This document shows positions 56,393 through 64,000 of a DNA stretch of 64,000 nt, piece after piece. The stretch lies in assembly GCA_017416145.1 (NCBI GenBank), contig JAFQDD010000007.1:21784-85783 (forward strand), written 5' to 3'. Source of the stretch: Spirochaetaceae bacterium (GTDB lineage Bacteria > Spirochaetota > Spirochaetia > Treponematales > Treponemataceae). Each line of letters opens with the position of its first letter. Position 1 is the stretch's first letter. The notes under the pieces were generated by a model. That model was given only the letters and a program-made list of their open reading frames with translations, was not told the origin of the DNA and did not search any database. The position numbers were made by a program, and so were the translations under genes.

Positions 56393-59183
56393 CTAACACA
56401 CTCCAAGAATCAGAATTAAACATACTCCCATTTACAGAATAATGTACAAAAGGCATAGTTATTTGTTCATTGTAATCATTTTTTTGATATAATGAATAAG
56501 AATACGTTCTTTGTCTAGGATTATTTTCATTATACTTCAGTATATCTGAAAAGGAATTATTTTTCTCAAAAACTTTTTCATCAATATAATGAACTACATC
56601 AGAGTTTTGTAGTTGTGAGTAATCAACTTGTAAACTATCCTTTCCTGCAGAAAAGTCTTTAACCAAAAACATAGCATGGGCTCTCGACAAATGATTATAT
56701 AGTTCTTCTGTATTTATTGGCAAGTTAGTAAAATTCATATTGCATAACTCATTATCTTTAATTAAATTGCCATGATCTGAACAAAGTATTATCAATGTAT
56801 TATCGTATATGTTATTTTCTTTTAAATAATTTATAAAATCAACAAATTCTAACAGATATTTTTTTGCTGAAAAATATGCTTTATCTTCAGTATCTAAGTC
56901 TGCAATTGTTGAAAATAGATTTCCATCTTTGTTAATTCCATATGAATCGTGAGTTAATTCATTTGCATAAAATTTAAAAGTATTTACTGAATCATTTGTT
57001 ATTTTTGTCAACTCAGGTAATAAATCAATGTGAGGTAAACTTCTTAAGGTAAATTCTTGACGAGCAGAAATTTGTAATTTTGGATTGTTCCATTCTCCTT
57101 CATCATAAACAATTCGTTTTATTGTGTATGGAGCAAAATTATAGATTGGTAAAATTTGAGTCAAATAAATTTTGGAATTTGAACCGGCTAAAGTTATATT
57201 TTTTTCCTTTAGATAATAGTTTTTATAGTTTTGAGCCTTATCATTGTAATAAATTGCATTTTCATCAATTTTATCAACATCGCATTGGTAGTGGTCAAAA
57301 TATCCAACATTGGATACTTCGTATTTTTCATTAATAAATTGATTAAAAAAGTTATAGAGAGATAATTGTTGGTCTACATAAAATGTATTTTCTGTTTTAT
57401 TTAATTCAATTGGCCCATACTTCGAGCCACCAAATAAAGCTGGCATAGAATTTAACGTACAAGATGAAATAGATAACGTATCTTTATAATATATGAAACC
57501 TTCTAAATCTTTTTTTATTTCAGGTTGTTCTGTTATCAATCTTTCAAAATAATTCCCATTTAACATATCAGCCATAAAAAATATTACATTTTTTCCATTT
57601 GATGATAGTTTATGTATTTCGTATGCATTTTGTGGTAAACTACTATTTTCAAGTGAATTTTGAGTATAAATATTTATATCCTTATTTTTTATAAACGAAG
57701 AAAATGTTGAAAAAGAAAATATTAAGGTAATAATAACAATAAAAGGAGTTACAAATTTTCTTTTATTATTTATCAAATAATTAAAAATATAAATTGCAAA
57801 GAGTAAAATCACTATATCTAAGAAAAATAGATTTGCATTACTTTTTAACAGTATAGAATCATTTTGGAAAGAAAATTCACTCATCAATCCTGCGTCAATG
57901 GGTAAAAGCAAACCATAAAAAATGTAACAAATAAATATAAATAGGATCGTTTTAGAAATTAAATTTGTTTTTTTGAATACAAATAGGGATAAAAGGATTG
58001 AAACACATGAAAAAATCAAAAATATTGGTAATAGTGTACTAAGAAGAGTTTTCACTGAAAAAGAAAATTCAATTCTGTTAGCAAAATAGGTTTGTAATGG
58101 TAAAAGAACTGTAAAAGCTAAGGAAAAAAGAAGACATAAAATAGCTCTTTCTTTTTTAGAAAATGTTATCTTATCTTCATTTGCAAAGTTATAGTAAAAT
58201 AATAACGTGTTAAATAAATTTAGGAGAAACATTTGAAGATTTTTTGTAATAAAACTTAAATCTAATAAATACAAAATTACAAAAAATCCATATATACAAT
58301 AAATAAATAATAAATCTATTGAAGGTAACTTTTTTTTGAAAACAAATTTGAAACAAAAAATAGAAAATTGAATAACACACAAAAAAAGCAATTCGAATTT
58401 AACATAATTAAAAAAATAATTTTGTAGAATTAAAGAACAAATAAAAAAAGTAAAGCAACCTAAGATTACTATTATTTGTTTATTTTCGTAATAAAAGTTT
58501 TTTATAGATTTTCTTTCTACATTTGTTTTTGTTTCAGGTGATTTTGAAAAAATATCGACTATAAGATTTTTTATTAACGAGAAAATATTATTAAATGTCC
58601 AATAAATAAGTAAAGCAGAAGGACTGTTGTATAAAAATAGTAAAAATACTACAGCTAAAACAATTTGTTGAGTATTATCTTTCAATCTAAATGATTTTGT
58701 GTACAAAAAGGATGAAATAATGTTTACTAAGGTCATTATTATCGGAAGTAAATTTATTGAGCCTAGCAATGCGTCTGGTGTTCCCAAATTTTTAATTGGA
58801 CCAAAAGAAACACCATCATATCCTGTATATTTTGTTAATACATTATATGCTGCCATAAAAAAAGGAATTTGAATAAGAATTCCAACAGAAGTTCTTAATG
58901 GATACCAAGTTTTATAATTAAAGATTCGATACGTAGTTTGAGTCAAATAAAATTGTTTTTGACCAGAAAAATTTCTCTTAATACACTCAATATCATCTTT
59001 CATTAAATCTTGGATTCTTTTTTCTTTGTTTTTCCATATATCAGCCAAAAAATATAATGGAGTAGTAATTATTGTTATTACAACGCTCATCAAAATTAAA
59101 GCATAACCATAATTTGATGTAATTTTGTATGATAATTCAAATACTTTTGATAAAAGAAATTCAATGGGATAAAAAATGTTCAT
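56382..59183 (-). CDS. YidC/Oxa1-like domain fused to an alkaline-phosphatase/sulfatase-superfamily ectodomain (module B)
   Basis: A 933-residue paralog of the protein at 48966-51644 with the same order. Residues 1-215 are YidC-like: VVITIITTPLYFLADIWKNK, YPLRTSVGILIQIPFFMAAY, GTPDALLGSINLLPIIMTLV and LFLYNSPSALLIYWTFNNIF. About eight further membrane helices span 235-500. An ectodomain (530-930) contains NVIFFMADMLNG (metal Asp), TLSISSCTLNSMPALFGGSK (nucleophile Thr candidate) and LIILCSDHGNL. The groove position again carries Thr where insertases have Arg. Overlap of the start with its upstream glycerophosphotransferase gene is one base. The two copies are well diverged, so they probably act on different acceptors or donors. 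Confidence 0.88.
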   Translation of the reverse strand: MNIFYPIEFLLSKVFELSYKITSNYGYALILMSVVITIITTPLYFLADIWKNKEKRIQDLMKDDIECIKRNFSGQKQFYLTQTTYRIFNYKTWYPLRTSVGILIQIPFFMAAYNVLTKYTGYDGVSFGPIKNLGTPDALLGSINLLPIIMTLVNIISSFLYTKSFRLKDNTQQIVLAVVFLLFLYNSPSALLIYWTFNNIFSLIKNLIVDIFSKSPETKTNVERKSIKNFYYENKQIIVILGCFTFFICSLILQNYFFNYVKFELLFLCVIQFSIFCFKFVFKKKLPSIDLLFIYCIYGFFVILYLLDLSFITKNLQMFLLNLFNTLLFYYNFANEDKITFSKKERAILCLLFSLAFTVLLPLQTYFANRIEFSFSVKTLLSTLLPIFLIFSCVSILLSLFVFKKTNLISKTILFIFICYIFYGLLLPIDAGLMSEFSFQNDSILLKSNANLFFLDIVILLFAIYIFNYLINNKRKFVTPFIVIITLIFSFSTFSSFIKNKDINIYTQNSLENSSLPQNAYEIHKLSSNGKNVIFFMADMLNGNYFERLITEQPEIKKDLEGFIYYKDTLSISSCTLNSMPALFGGSKYGPIELNKTENTFYVDQQLSLYNFFNQFINEKYEVSNVGYFDHYQCDVDKIDENAIYYNDKAQNYKNYYLKEKNITLAGSNSKIYLTQILPIYNFAPYTIKRIVYDEGEWNNPKLQISARQEFTLRSLPHIDLLPELTKITNDSVNTFKFYANELTHDSYGINKDGNLFSTIADLDTEDKAYFSAKKYLLEFVDFINYLKENNIYDNTLIILCSDHGNLIKDNELCNMNFTNLPINTEELYNHLSRAHAMFLVKDFSAGKDSLQVDYSQLQNSDVVHYIDEKVFEKNNSFSDILKYNENNPRQRTYSYSLYQKNDYNEQITMPFVHYSVNGSMFNSDSWSVLDDR

Positions 59184-60475
59184 TATTTTGTACCTTCTAA
59201 ATTATTGTAAATTTGTATGATTGTTTCAGCTGCTTTTTTTCCTGCATTTCCAAAATTGAATATGTTTTTTTCTTTAAAATCCTTAATTTTTTCTTTTGTT
59301 TTAGCATTGTTAAGTATATCTATAACAAAAGAGTCTATTCTTTTGATCTCATCTTCAGAAAGCTGATGTGCTAATTCTAAACTTGCATTTATGTCAAAAG
59401 AAGAATTTAGAGGTTGTAATTCTTCAGCTTCATAACCATCTAACGCTGTAGAAACATTTAGTAGAAGAACTGGTTTTTCTGATAAATAAGCATAATCAAA
59501 TAATACTCCAGAAAAATCTGTTATGAGTAAATCAGATTTTATCATAGATAAAACAGGAGTTTGTTCATTATCAATTGTTAAATTTTCAAAATGAGAAAAT
59601 TTTTCTATAAAATCATTCAACTCTTTTACGTGAGATATGTAAAATTGTGGATGGGGTCTAAAAATTACATCAAATCCTTTTTCTAGTAAATGAGATACTA
59701 TGTCGATTCCAGAAGAAAAAAATGAACTTCTATTTTTCCCCCAAGTTGGTGCATATAAAATAGTCTTTTTATCTTTTGATTTTATGTAGGTTAGTTCAGA
59801 TTTTTTTTCGTTATACTCTTGCAACATATAATCATAGTAAGTACAACCAATATTATAGTATTCTTTTTGAGGAAGATGTCTTTTTTCATCCAAAGATTTT
59901 TGTCCGATTTCTGTAAATGTTCCTACAGAAAAAATTATATCATAAAATGACAGAGCATATTTTTCATAGAAATCAATTCCGGTAGGAGCATGAAAAATAT
60001 GAATATATTTTTTTACATTTTTTGATTTTTTCCACATATATATATCTAAATGTGGAGTAGTGGAAATAATAACATCTGCCTTTATACAGTTTAAAAATGA
60101 AATTGTTTTCATTTCTGATGAAAAAGACATTGGATTTACGTATTCGGATTTATATTGAAAAATAGGATCGTCTACGTCGCTTGTTATATATGTGAACTTT
60201 ATTTTTTCGTTAATTAATTCATTAATAATTGATTTAAAAATATGAAAATATTTTTTCCCTTCAGAATAAAATACAATTCCATACTCTTCGGAACTTTTTA
60301 TTTTATTTTTTGAAAATAAATTTCGTATGTTATAAAAAACATTTTTAAAAGCAAATACAAGAGTTGTTGCAATACCAAGTAGGGCATAAATTAGAAGACT
60401 TCCAGTTCCTGGATCTAAGTAGGCAAAACAAAAAGAAGGCATTAAAATAAAATAAATAAGATAAAATAAAAACAT
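59183..60475 (-). CDS. Membrane-anchored CDP-glycerol glycerophosphotransferase-family protein (module B)
   Basis: A 430-residue protein. The N-terminus is a hydrophobic segment (LIYFILMPSFCFAYLDPGTG, then SLLIYALLGIATTLVFAF) with the same DPGTGS motif as the module A protein. The GT-B body has KYYNIGCTY-like YYNIGCTYYDYML, TILYAPTWGKNRSSFFSSGI, DVIFRPHPQFYISHVKELND and SDLLITDFSGVLFDYAYLSE. It should transfer glycerol or ribitol phosphate from a CDP donor on the inner face. Its stop shares a base with the ATG of the YidC/sulfatase fusion. Gene order within the module is reversed relative to module A, suggesting separate acquisition or rearrangement. Confidence 0.88.
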   Translation of the reverse strand: MFLFYLIYFILMPSFCFAYLDPGTGSLLIYALLGIATTLVFAFKNVFYNIRNLFSKNKIKSSEEYGIVFYSEGKKYFHIFKSIINELINEKIKFTYITSDVDDPIFQYKSEYVNPMSFSSEMKTISFLNCIKADVIISTTPHLDIYMWKKSKNVKKYIHIFHAPTGIDFYEKYALSFYDIIFSVGTFTEIGQKSLDEKRHLPQKEYYNIGCTYYDYMLQEYNEKKSELTYIKSKDKKTILYAPTWGKNRSSFFSSGIDIVSHLLEKGFDVIFRPHPQFYISHVKELNDFIEKFSHFENLTIDNEQTPVLSMIKSDLLITDFSGVLFDYAYLSEKPVLLLNVSTALDGYEAEELQPLNSSFDINASLELAHQLSEDEIKRIDSFVIDILNNAKTKEKIKDFKEKNIFNFGNAGKKAAETIIQIYNNLEGTK

Positions 60476-60489
60476 AAAAAATCCTTATA

Positions 60490-61839
60490 TTAAACTATCA
60501 TACAATCTATAATTGATTTTACAAAACAAAACAAGATATAAAATGGGTAAAAAATTGTATATGTGAATATTTTTACAATCGCTTTTAACCAAAAAGAAGT
60601 ATTTTTATTTTTTGATATTTTTATCCAATGTATTGTTTTATGTAATTTTTCATTTTTTAGAAGAAAACAAAAATTTAGATAAACATATCTTAATTTTTCA
60701 CGTATTTTTATTTTCTTTGACTGCAAACTATCTGCTTGATGTAGAGTTTTTTCAAAAATGAAAGAAACATTTTCTTTGTTTTGAGATAGCGGAATTGAGT
60801 CATAATTAAAACAAAAGTCTTTTAATTCACTTTCTATTATATGTATTTCATTCATGATTTTTGATTCGTAATCTTTATCATCAAAAGAGTACTTTAACCA
60901 AAGACGAGTATTTTTTTCACTTTTTTCAGGAATGAAAATTGTTTTTTTATTGATATGGTGTTTTTCATCAATTTGAATAAAATCAAATAGTCGTTTAGAA
61001 ATTTCATCATAGTGAAATACTAAATCTTCAAAAAACAGATATAACACATTAGTTGAATTTGTTTTTGTTTTACGAGTTACTTTGTACCAATTTATAAATG
61101 TATAAACATCATCAGAAGGAAAAAACCTATTTCCCCAAAATACCTTATTTGCAAAATATAAATCTCGAGGATCTCTATCTATAACAATTACTTTTATATC
61201 GTCTACAAATTTTGTATATAATTCGGGCGAAATTGGGGGAATCATTTGGTCAAAAAGTAAATGAGTGAATTTATTTTCAGAATCACACTCATTACATAAA
61301 TTTGAAATAAATCTAGAAGTTTTATTTATAAAATCTTCCTCATTATATTCTAAATAGTACTGATTTGTATAAGGAACATATCCAGGACGCCAAGAATCCC
61401 CCTCATATAAAGAGTAGGAAAATTTATTTTGAATATGTCTAAAATATTGTTTTGACATATTTTGCTTGACTTTCTTTCTATAATTTTTCGTAGAAAGTTC
61501 TGATGCTCTATGCCATCCACCATTCCAAGATAATAGATTTAGAGATTTTAGATAGCCGTTAAAATGTTTTTCAAAAGAATAATTAAAGTGTTGAGAATTT
61601 GCTGATATATTTTTCTTTGATAAGTTTATGAATCTTTTTATTGCTAAATCGACCTTTAATCTATGACCTTCCTTTAATGCATTTTGTAAATCTAATATTC
61701 CATCACATTCATGCAAAAAAGTAAATTCAAAATTACTTGACCCGATACTTTTTATGCAATCGAACTCTTCTAAAAAATTCGTTCCAGCAGAACTTCCTGT
61801 ATTACCATATCCTGTACATGTAATAATTTTATGATTCAT
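60490..61839 (-). CDS. Sulfotransferase-like protein
   Basis: A 449-residue protein. A PAPS 5'-phosphosulfate-type loop, TGYGNTGSSAGTNFLEEF, is close to the N-terminus. VIVIDRDPRDLYFANKVFWG matches the 3'-phosphate-binding motif (Arg-Asp-Pro-Arg-Asp) of sulfotransferases. NVLYLFFEDLVFHYDEISKR and a basic end follow, the last 30 residues being a membrane-like helix (IFTYTIFYPFYILFCFVKSI). It may sulfate a glycan sugar, which would be notable in a spirochaete, or transfer another group with the same fold. It overlaps the upstream GT2 gene by four bases. Confidence 0.72.
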   Translation of the reverse strand: MNHKIITCTGYGNTGSSAGTNFLEEFDCIKSIGSSNFEFTFLHECDGILDLQNALKEGHRLKVDLAIKRFINLSKKNISANSQHFNYSFEKHFNGYLKSLNLLSWNGGWHRASELSTKNYRKKVKQNMSKQYFRHIQNKFSYSLYEGDSWRPGYVPYTNQYYLEYNEEDFINKTSRFISNLCNECDSENKFTHLLFDQMIPPISPELYTKFVDDIKVIVIDRDPRDLYFANKVFWGNRFFPSDDVYTFINWYKVTRKTKTNSTNVLYLFFEDLVFHYDEISKRLFDFIQIDEKHHINKKTIFIPEKSEKNTRLWLKYSFDDKDYESKIMNEIHIIESELKDFCFNYDSIPLSQNKENVSFIFEKTLHQADSLQSKKIKIREKLRYVYLNFCFLLKNEKLHKTIHWIKISKNKNTSFWLKAIVKIFTYTIFYPFYILFCFVKSIIDCMIV

Positions 61840-62951
61840 TTTGGTTTCCTTATTTTATTTGCTTTAAAAAATGCAATAGGTTTGTATACAACATATAAGC
61901 AATAACAGATAATAGATTTTAAGAATAATTTATTTTCTTTTGCTCTGTAGTATCTTATATGATTAGGATTAAAGATATATTTTAATAATTTGAAATAATC
62001 CATTTTCTGATATAGTTTGCAAATAATATATACGTAAAGTTTATTATTTTCTTTAGAAGATTCTAGAATAAAATTGTTTAAGAAAAAATCTTGGTTCTTT
62101 TTTAATTCATCAATAATATTTATTGTATCGGATAAAACAATTTTTCGTATTTCTTTTGAAATAATTGAAAAATATTGTTTTTCGACTACAACTTTATTTT
62201 GTCCACTATAAACAGAATTTTTTTGTAAATATTCCTGTAATTTTGAAAAATAACTTTTTTGAATCTCAAATAAATTTGGATGATATGAAGTAGTTAATCT
62301 TGAATCAGAATGATCAACAACATTATAGAATGCGTTAGTTGTTACAACTATGTTTTCGATATATTGATAGTATTCCAAATTAAAAAGTGCATCTTCGGCA
62401 ATGGCAGCATCCAATCTGAATTGTAGATTATTTTCTTTAATGATATTTGATTTATATAATTTATTTACTGGACTTCTTAATAGATTTCGCTCCAACAAAT
62501 AATGAAAATTATTTAGAAAATCAATTTTACAAGTAATTTCAAAATCTGTCTTTTCAAATTTTATAAGTTTTAAATTTTTATCTAAATTTTTAAATCCACA
62601 AATTACAAGATCAAGTTTTGGATCTTTGTCTAATAAATTAACATAATAATCCAATGTTTTAACATCTAAAAAATCATCACTATCAACAAATTGAATATAT
62701 TCACCAGTGGCAACTTCCAAACCTTTGTTTCGAGCTTTACTTACACCTCCGTTTTCTTGGGAAATAACTTTTACTCGATCATCAGTGGATGCATATTTTT
62801 TGCAAATTTCTAAACTGCTATCAGAAGAACCGTCATCTACAAGAATAATTTCAAGTTTTTTGTAAGTTTGATTTATGATACTAGAGATACATTGATTTAA
62901 AAATTTTTCACGATTGTATATCGGAACAATGATTGAAATTAGAGGATTCAT
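61836..62951 (-). CDS. GT2 glycosyltransferase
   Basis: A 371-residue protein. Motifs are PLISIIVPIYNREKFLNQCI, EIILVDDGSSDSSLEICKKY, GVSKARNKGLEVATGEYIQF and VDSDDFLDVKTL, the family 2 nucleotide-binding and DxD sites. The C-terminal 130 residues are helical and basic, probably membrane-associated. It overlaps both neighbours by four bases (ATGA), typical for this locus. Confidence 0.88.
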   Translation of the reverse strand: MNPLISIIVPIYNREKFLNQCISSIINQTYKKLEIILVDDGSSDSSLEICKKYASTDDRVKVISQENGGVSKARNKGLEVATGEYIQFVDSDDFLDVKTLDYYVNLLDKDPKLDLVICGFKNLDKNLKLIKFEKTDFEITCKIDFLNNFHYLLERNLLRSPVNKLYKSNIIKENNLQFRLDAAIAEDALFNLEYYQYIENIVVTTNAFYNVVDHSDSRLTTSYHPNLFEIQKSYFSKLQEYLQKNSVYSGQNKVVVEKQYFSIISKEIRKIVLSDTINIIDELKKNQDFFLNNFILESSKENNKLYVYIICKLYQKMDYFKLLKYIFNPNHIRYYRAKENKLFLKSIICYCLYVVYKPIAFFKANKIRKPK

Positions 62952-63730
62952 TTTTTCCCTCGTTTAATTTTTCTAATTTTTTTCAATAATTCAAGAATAC
63001 CAAAAGGAACAAACCACTTTATAACTTTTTTTAGGGTAAGTTTTTCTTTTTGGCGAAAACCATATTTTTCTTTTATATTTCTTATTTCTGTTTCCGAATC
63101 AGCAGAACCTCCAACTCCACCAATCAAAAAATTAACTGTGGGTAAAAATCTTTTTTCAATATGTAATTCTTTATTAAAAAAAGATTTAACTTCAAAGTCA
63201 AAATCAGAAGCGAATTTATAACATTCATCATATAAATATTCGTTGTGAAATTTTGTAGAATAAATAAGTCCCTGGTGACTCATTGAACCATGTTTCAAGA
63301 AATTCGGATCTCTTAATTCTGTATTTTCAATAATGCCGTTATTATTATGATTTATCGCACATAACAAAATATCAGGCTTTTTGTTTAATTTATCTAAAAT
63401 ATCATCTAAAACATTTGGTTCATAAAAATCCCCAGAATTAAGCATATGAAGATATTCCCCATTCGCCATTTTTATGCCTTTATTCATTGCATTATAGATG
63501 CCAGAGTCAGGTTCAGAAATCCATTTTGTAATTTGAAGCTTGTTTGATTGATTATTTTCAAATGATTTTATAACTTCAACACTATTATCTGTTGAAGCTC
63601 CGTCAATAATTATATATTCAATTTGAGTTTTATCAGAAACATCTTGAGATAATACACTTTCAATTGTTTTTCTTAAACCATCAGCGTTATTTCTGTTAAT
63701 TGTAATAATCGATAGAATAGGGTTACTCAA
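62948..63730 (-). CDS. GT2 glycosyltransferase (WcaA-like)
   Basis: I start this at TTG 63730 (GGAG five bases upstream), giving 260 residues and the usual opening SNPILSIITINRNNADGLRK. A longer frame to 63769 lacks a ribosome site. It has IIIDGASTDNSVEVIKSF, SEPDSGIYNAMNKGIKMANG (the D-x-G-I-Y-D/N-A-M-N-K-G motif of this sub-family) and YLHMLNSGDFYEPN. These enzymes often act as first or side-branch transferases. It is the first gene of the locus in transcription order within the window. Confidence 0.87.
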   Translation of the reverse strand: MSNPILSIITINRNNADGLRKTIESVLSQDVSDKTQIEYIIIDGASTDNSVEVIKSFENNQSNKLQITKWISEPDSGIYNAMNKGIKMANGEYLHMLNSGDFYEPNVLDDILDKLNKKPDILLCAINHNNNGIIENTELRDPNFLKHGSMSHQGLIYSTKFHNEYLYDECYKFASDFDFEVKSFFNKELHIEKRFLPTVNFLIGGVGGSADSETEIRNIKEKYGFRQKEKLTLKKVIKWFVPFGILELLKKIRKIKRGKK

Positions 63731-63802
63731 AATCACTCCAAAACAATTTGATAGATGTAAGTATATCAAAAGATTATGTGTATTTCAAGGAATTAAAGTT
63801 TT

Positions 63803-64000
63803 TTATAACAATAAAAACAGGCGGCAGTTTATTTTTAAAAGACTAACTACATCTTTTTGTAAATACTTATCCCGAAATATGTTGTTTAGTTTTGCTTCTT
63901 CAACAAGATAACTTAGTTCTTTTGTAAAATCATCTGTTGGAGTTCTTGTATTAATATACTTCAAAAACGCAGATATTTCTACATCTGCTTCCTTCATATA
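63803..64000 (-). pseudogene. Truncated Rpn-family nuclease gene (5' part outside window)
   Basis: On the minus strand the frame entering at 64000 encodes SAFLKYINTRTPTDDFTKEL and SYLVEEAKLNNIFRDKY, which align with LLEYINNKKSTSDFTKMIDQ and LVEKTKENQTFRGDYM of the intact Rpn protein at 2285-3082. Homology then breaks into a short unrelated tail (VSLLKINCRLFLLL) before the stop, and the long C-terminal helix is missing. It is probably a decayed or frameshifted copy. The N-terminal nuclease part lies beyond the window. Confidence 0.7.

Overview
The window looks like chromosomal DNA of a host-associated Treponema-like spirochaete. The sequence is strongly AT-rich with Lys/Asn/Ile-rich proteins. 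The housekeeping blocks rpsF-ssb-rpsR-rplI-dnaB and rpsB-tsf-frr-uppS-cdsA-dxr-rseP are intact. Lipoproteins with spirochaete-style lipoboxes, an Rpn/PD-(D/E)XK nuclease and zinc-ribbon or beta-helix proteins of treponemal type are also present. The genus assignment is inference. No rRNA, CRISPR array, integrase or insertion sequence transposase was recognised.

Layout. (1) 1-4,920 is an accessory edge: the tail of an L,D-transpeptidase/Tlde1-like gene, a large lipoprotein, a broken beta-helix copy, an Rpn nuclease, a broken zinc-ribbon gene and an intact zinc-ribbon/beta-helix protein. (2) 4,943-21,514 is bracketed by a second copy of the hisS 3' end plus its terminator on the left and the intact hisS on the right. 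It carries a two-component system with a membrane protein, a DUF4143 ATPase, and a 12-kb same-strand cluster: zinc-ribbon membrane protein, SPFH-GYF protein, small membrane and Cys-rich proteins, a GIY-YIG-like protein, a MoxR AAA+ ATPase, a VWA/metallopeptidase-like protein, an ATP-dependent ligase and several unknowns. One gene there has an in-frame TGA. (3) 21,539-41,876 is core: hisS/coaX, an OmpA-type porin, a cytidylate-kinase-like protein, rlmN, a TPR protein, rsmD, the S6 operon with dnaB, a beta-propeller protein, the rseP-to-rpsB block and maf. (4) 41,922-42,563 holds an array of nested palindromes next to tRNA-Arg(CCG), with repeat units that carry the tRNA 3' end. (5) 42,742-44,147 has a HEAT-repeat protein and a lipoprotein. 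(6) 44,179-63,730 is a 20-kb surface-glycan locus entirely on the minus strand, ending in a truncated second Rpn gene.

The glycan locus contains the most striking system. Two paralogous modules each encode (a) a roughly 900-residue protein that joins a YidC/Oxa1-like membrane domain, further membrane segments and an alkaline-phosphatase/sulfatase-superfamily ectodomain, and (b) a TagB/TagF-like CDP-glycerol glycerophosphotransferase-family protein with an N-terminal membrane anchor and a DPGTGS motif. Around them lie two LicD fusions (one to a GT2 glycosyltransferase, one to a GT11 fucosyltransferase), five or six further glycosyltransferases and a sulfotransferase-like protein. My inference is a pathway that builds and exports a glycan decorated with phosphodiester-linked substituents (phosphoglycerol, phosphoribitol or phosphocholine type). 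In it, the YidC-like domain may dock or present a lipid-linked donor to the fused outer-face transferase.
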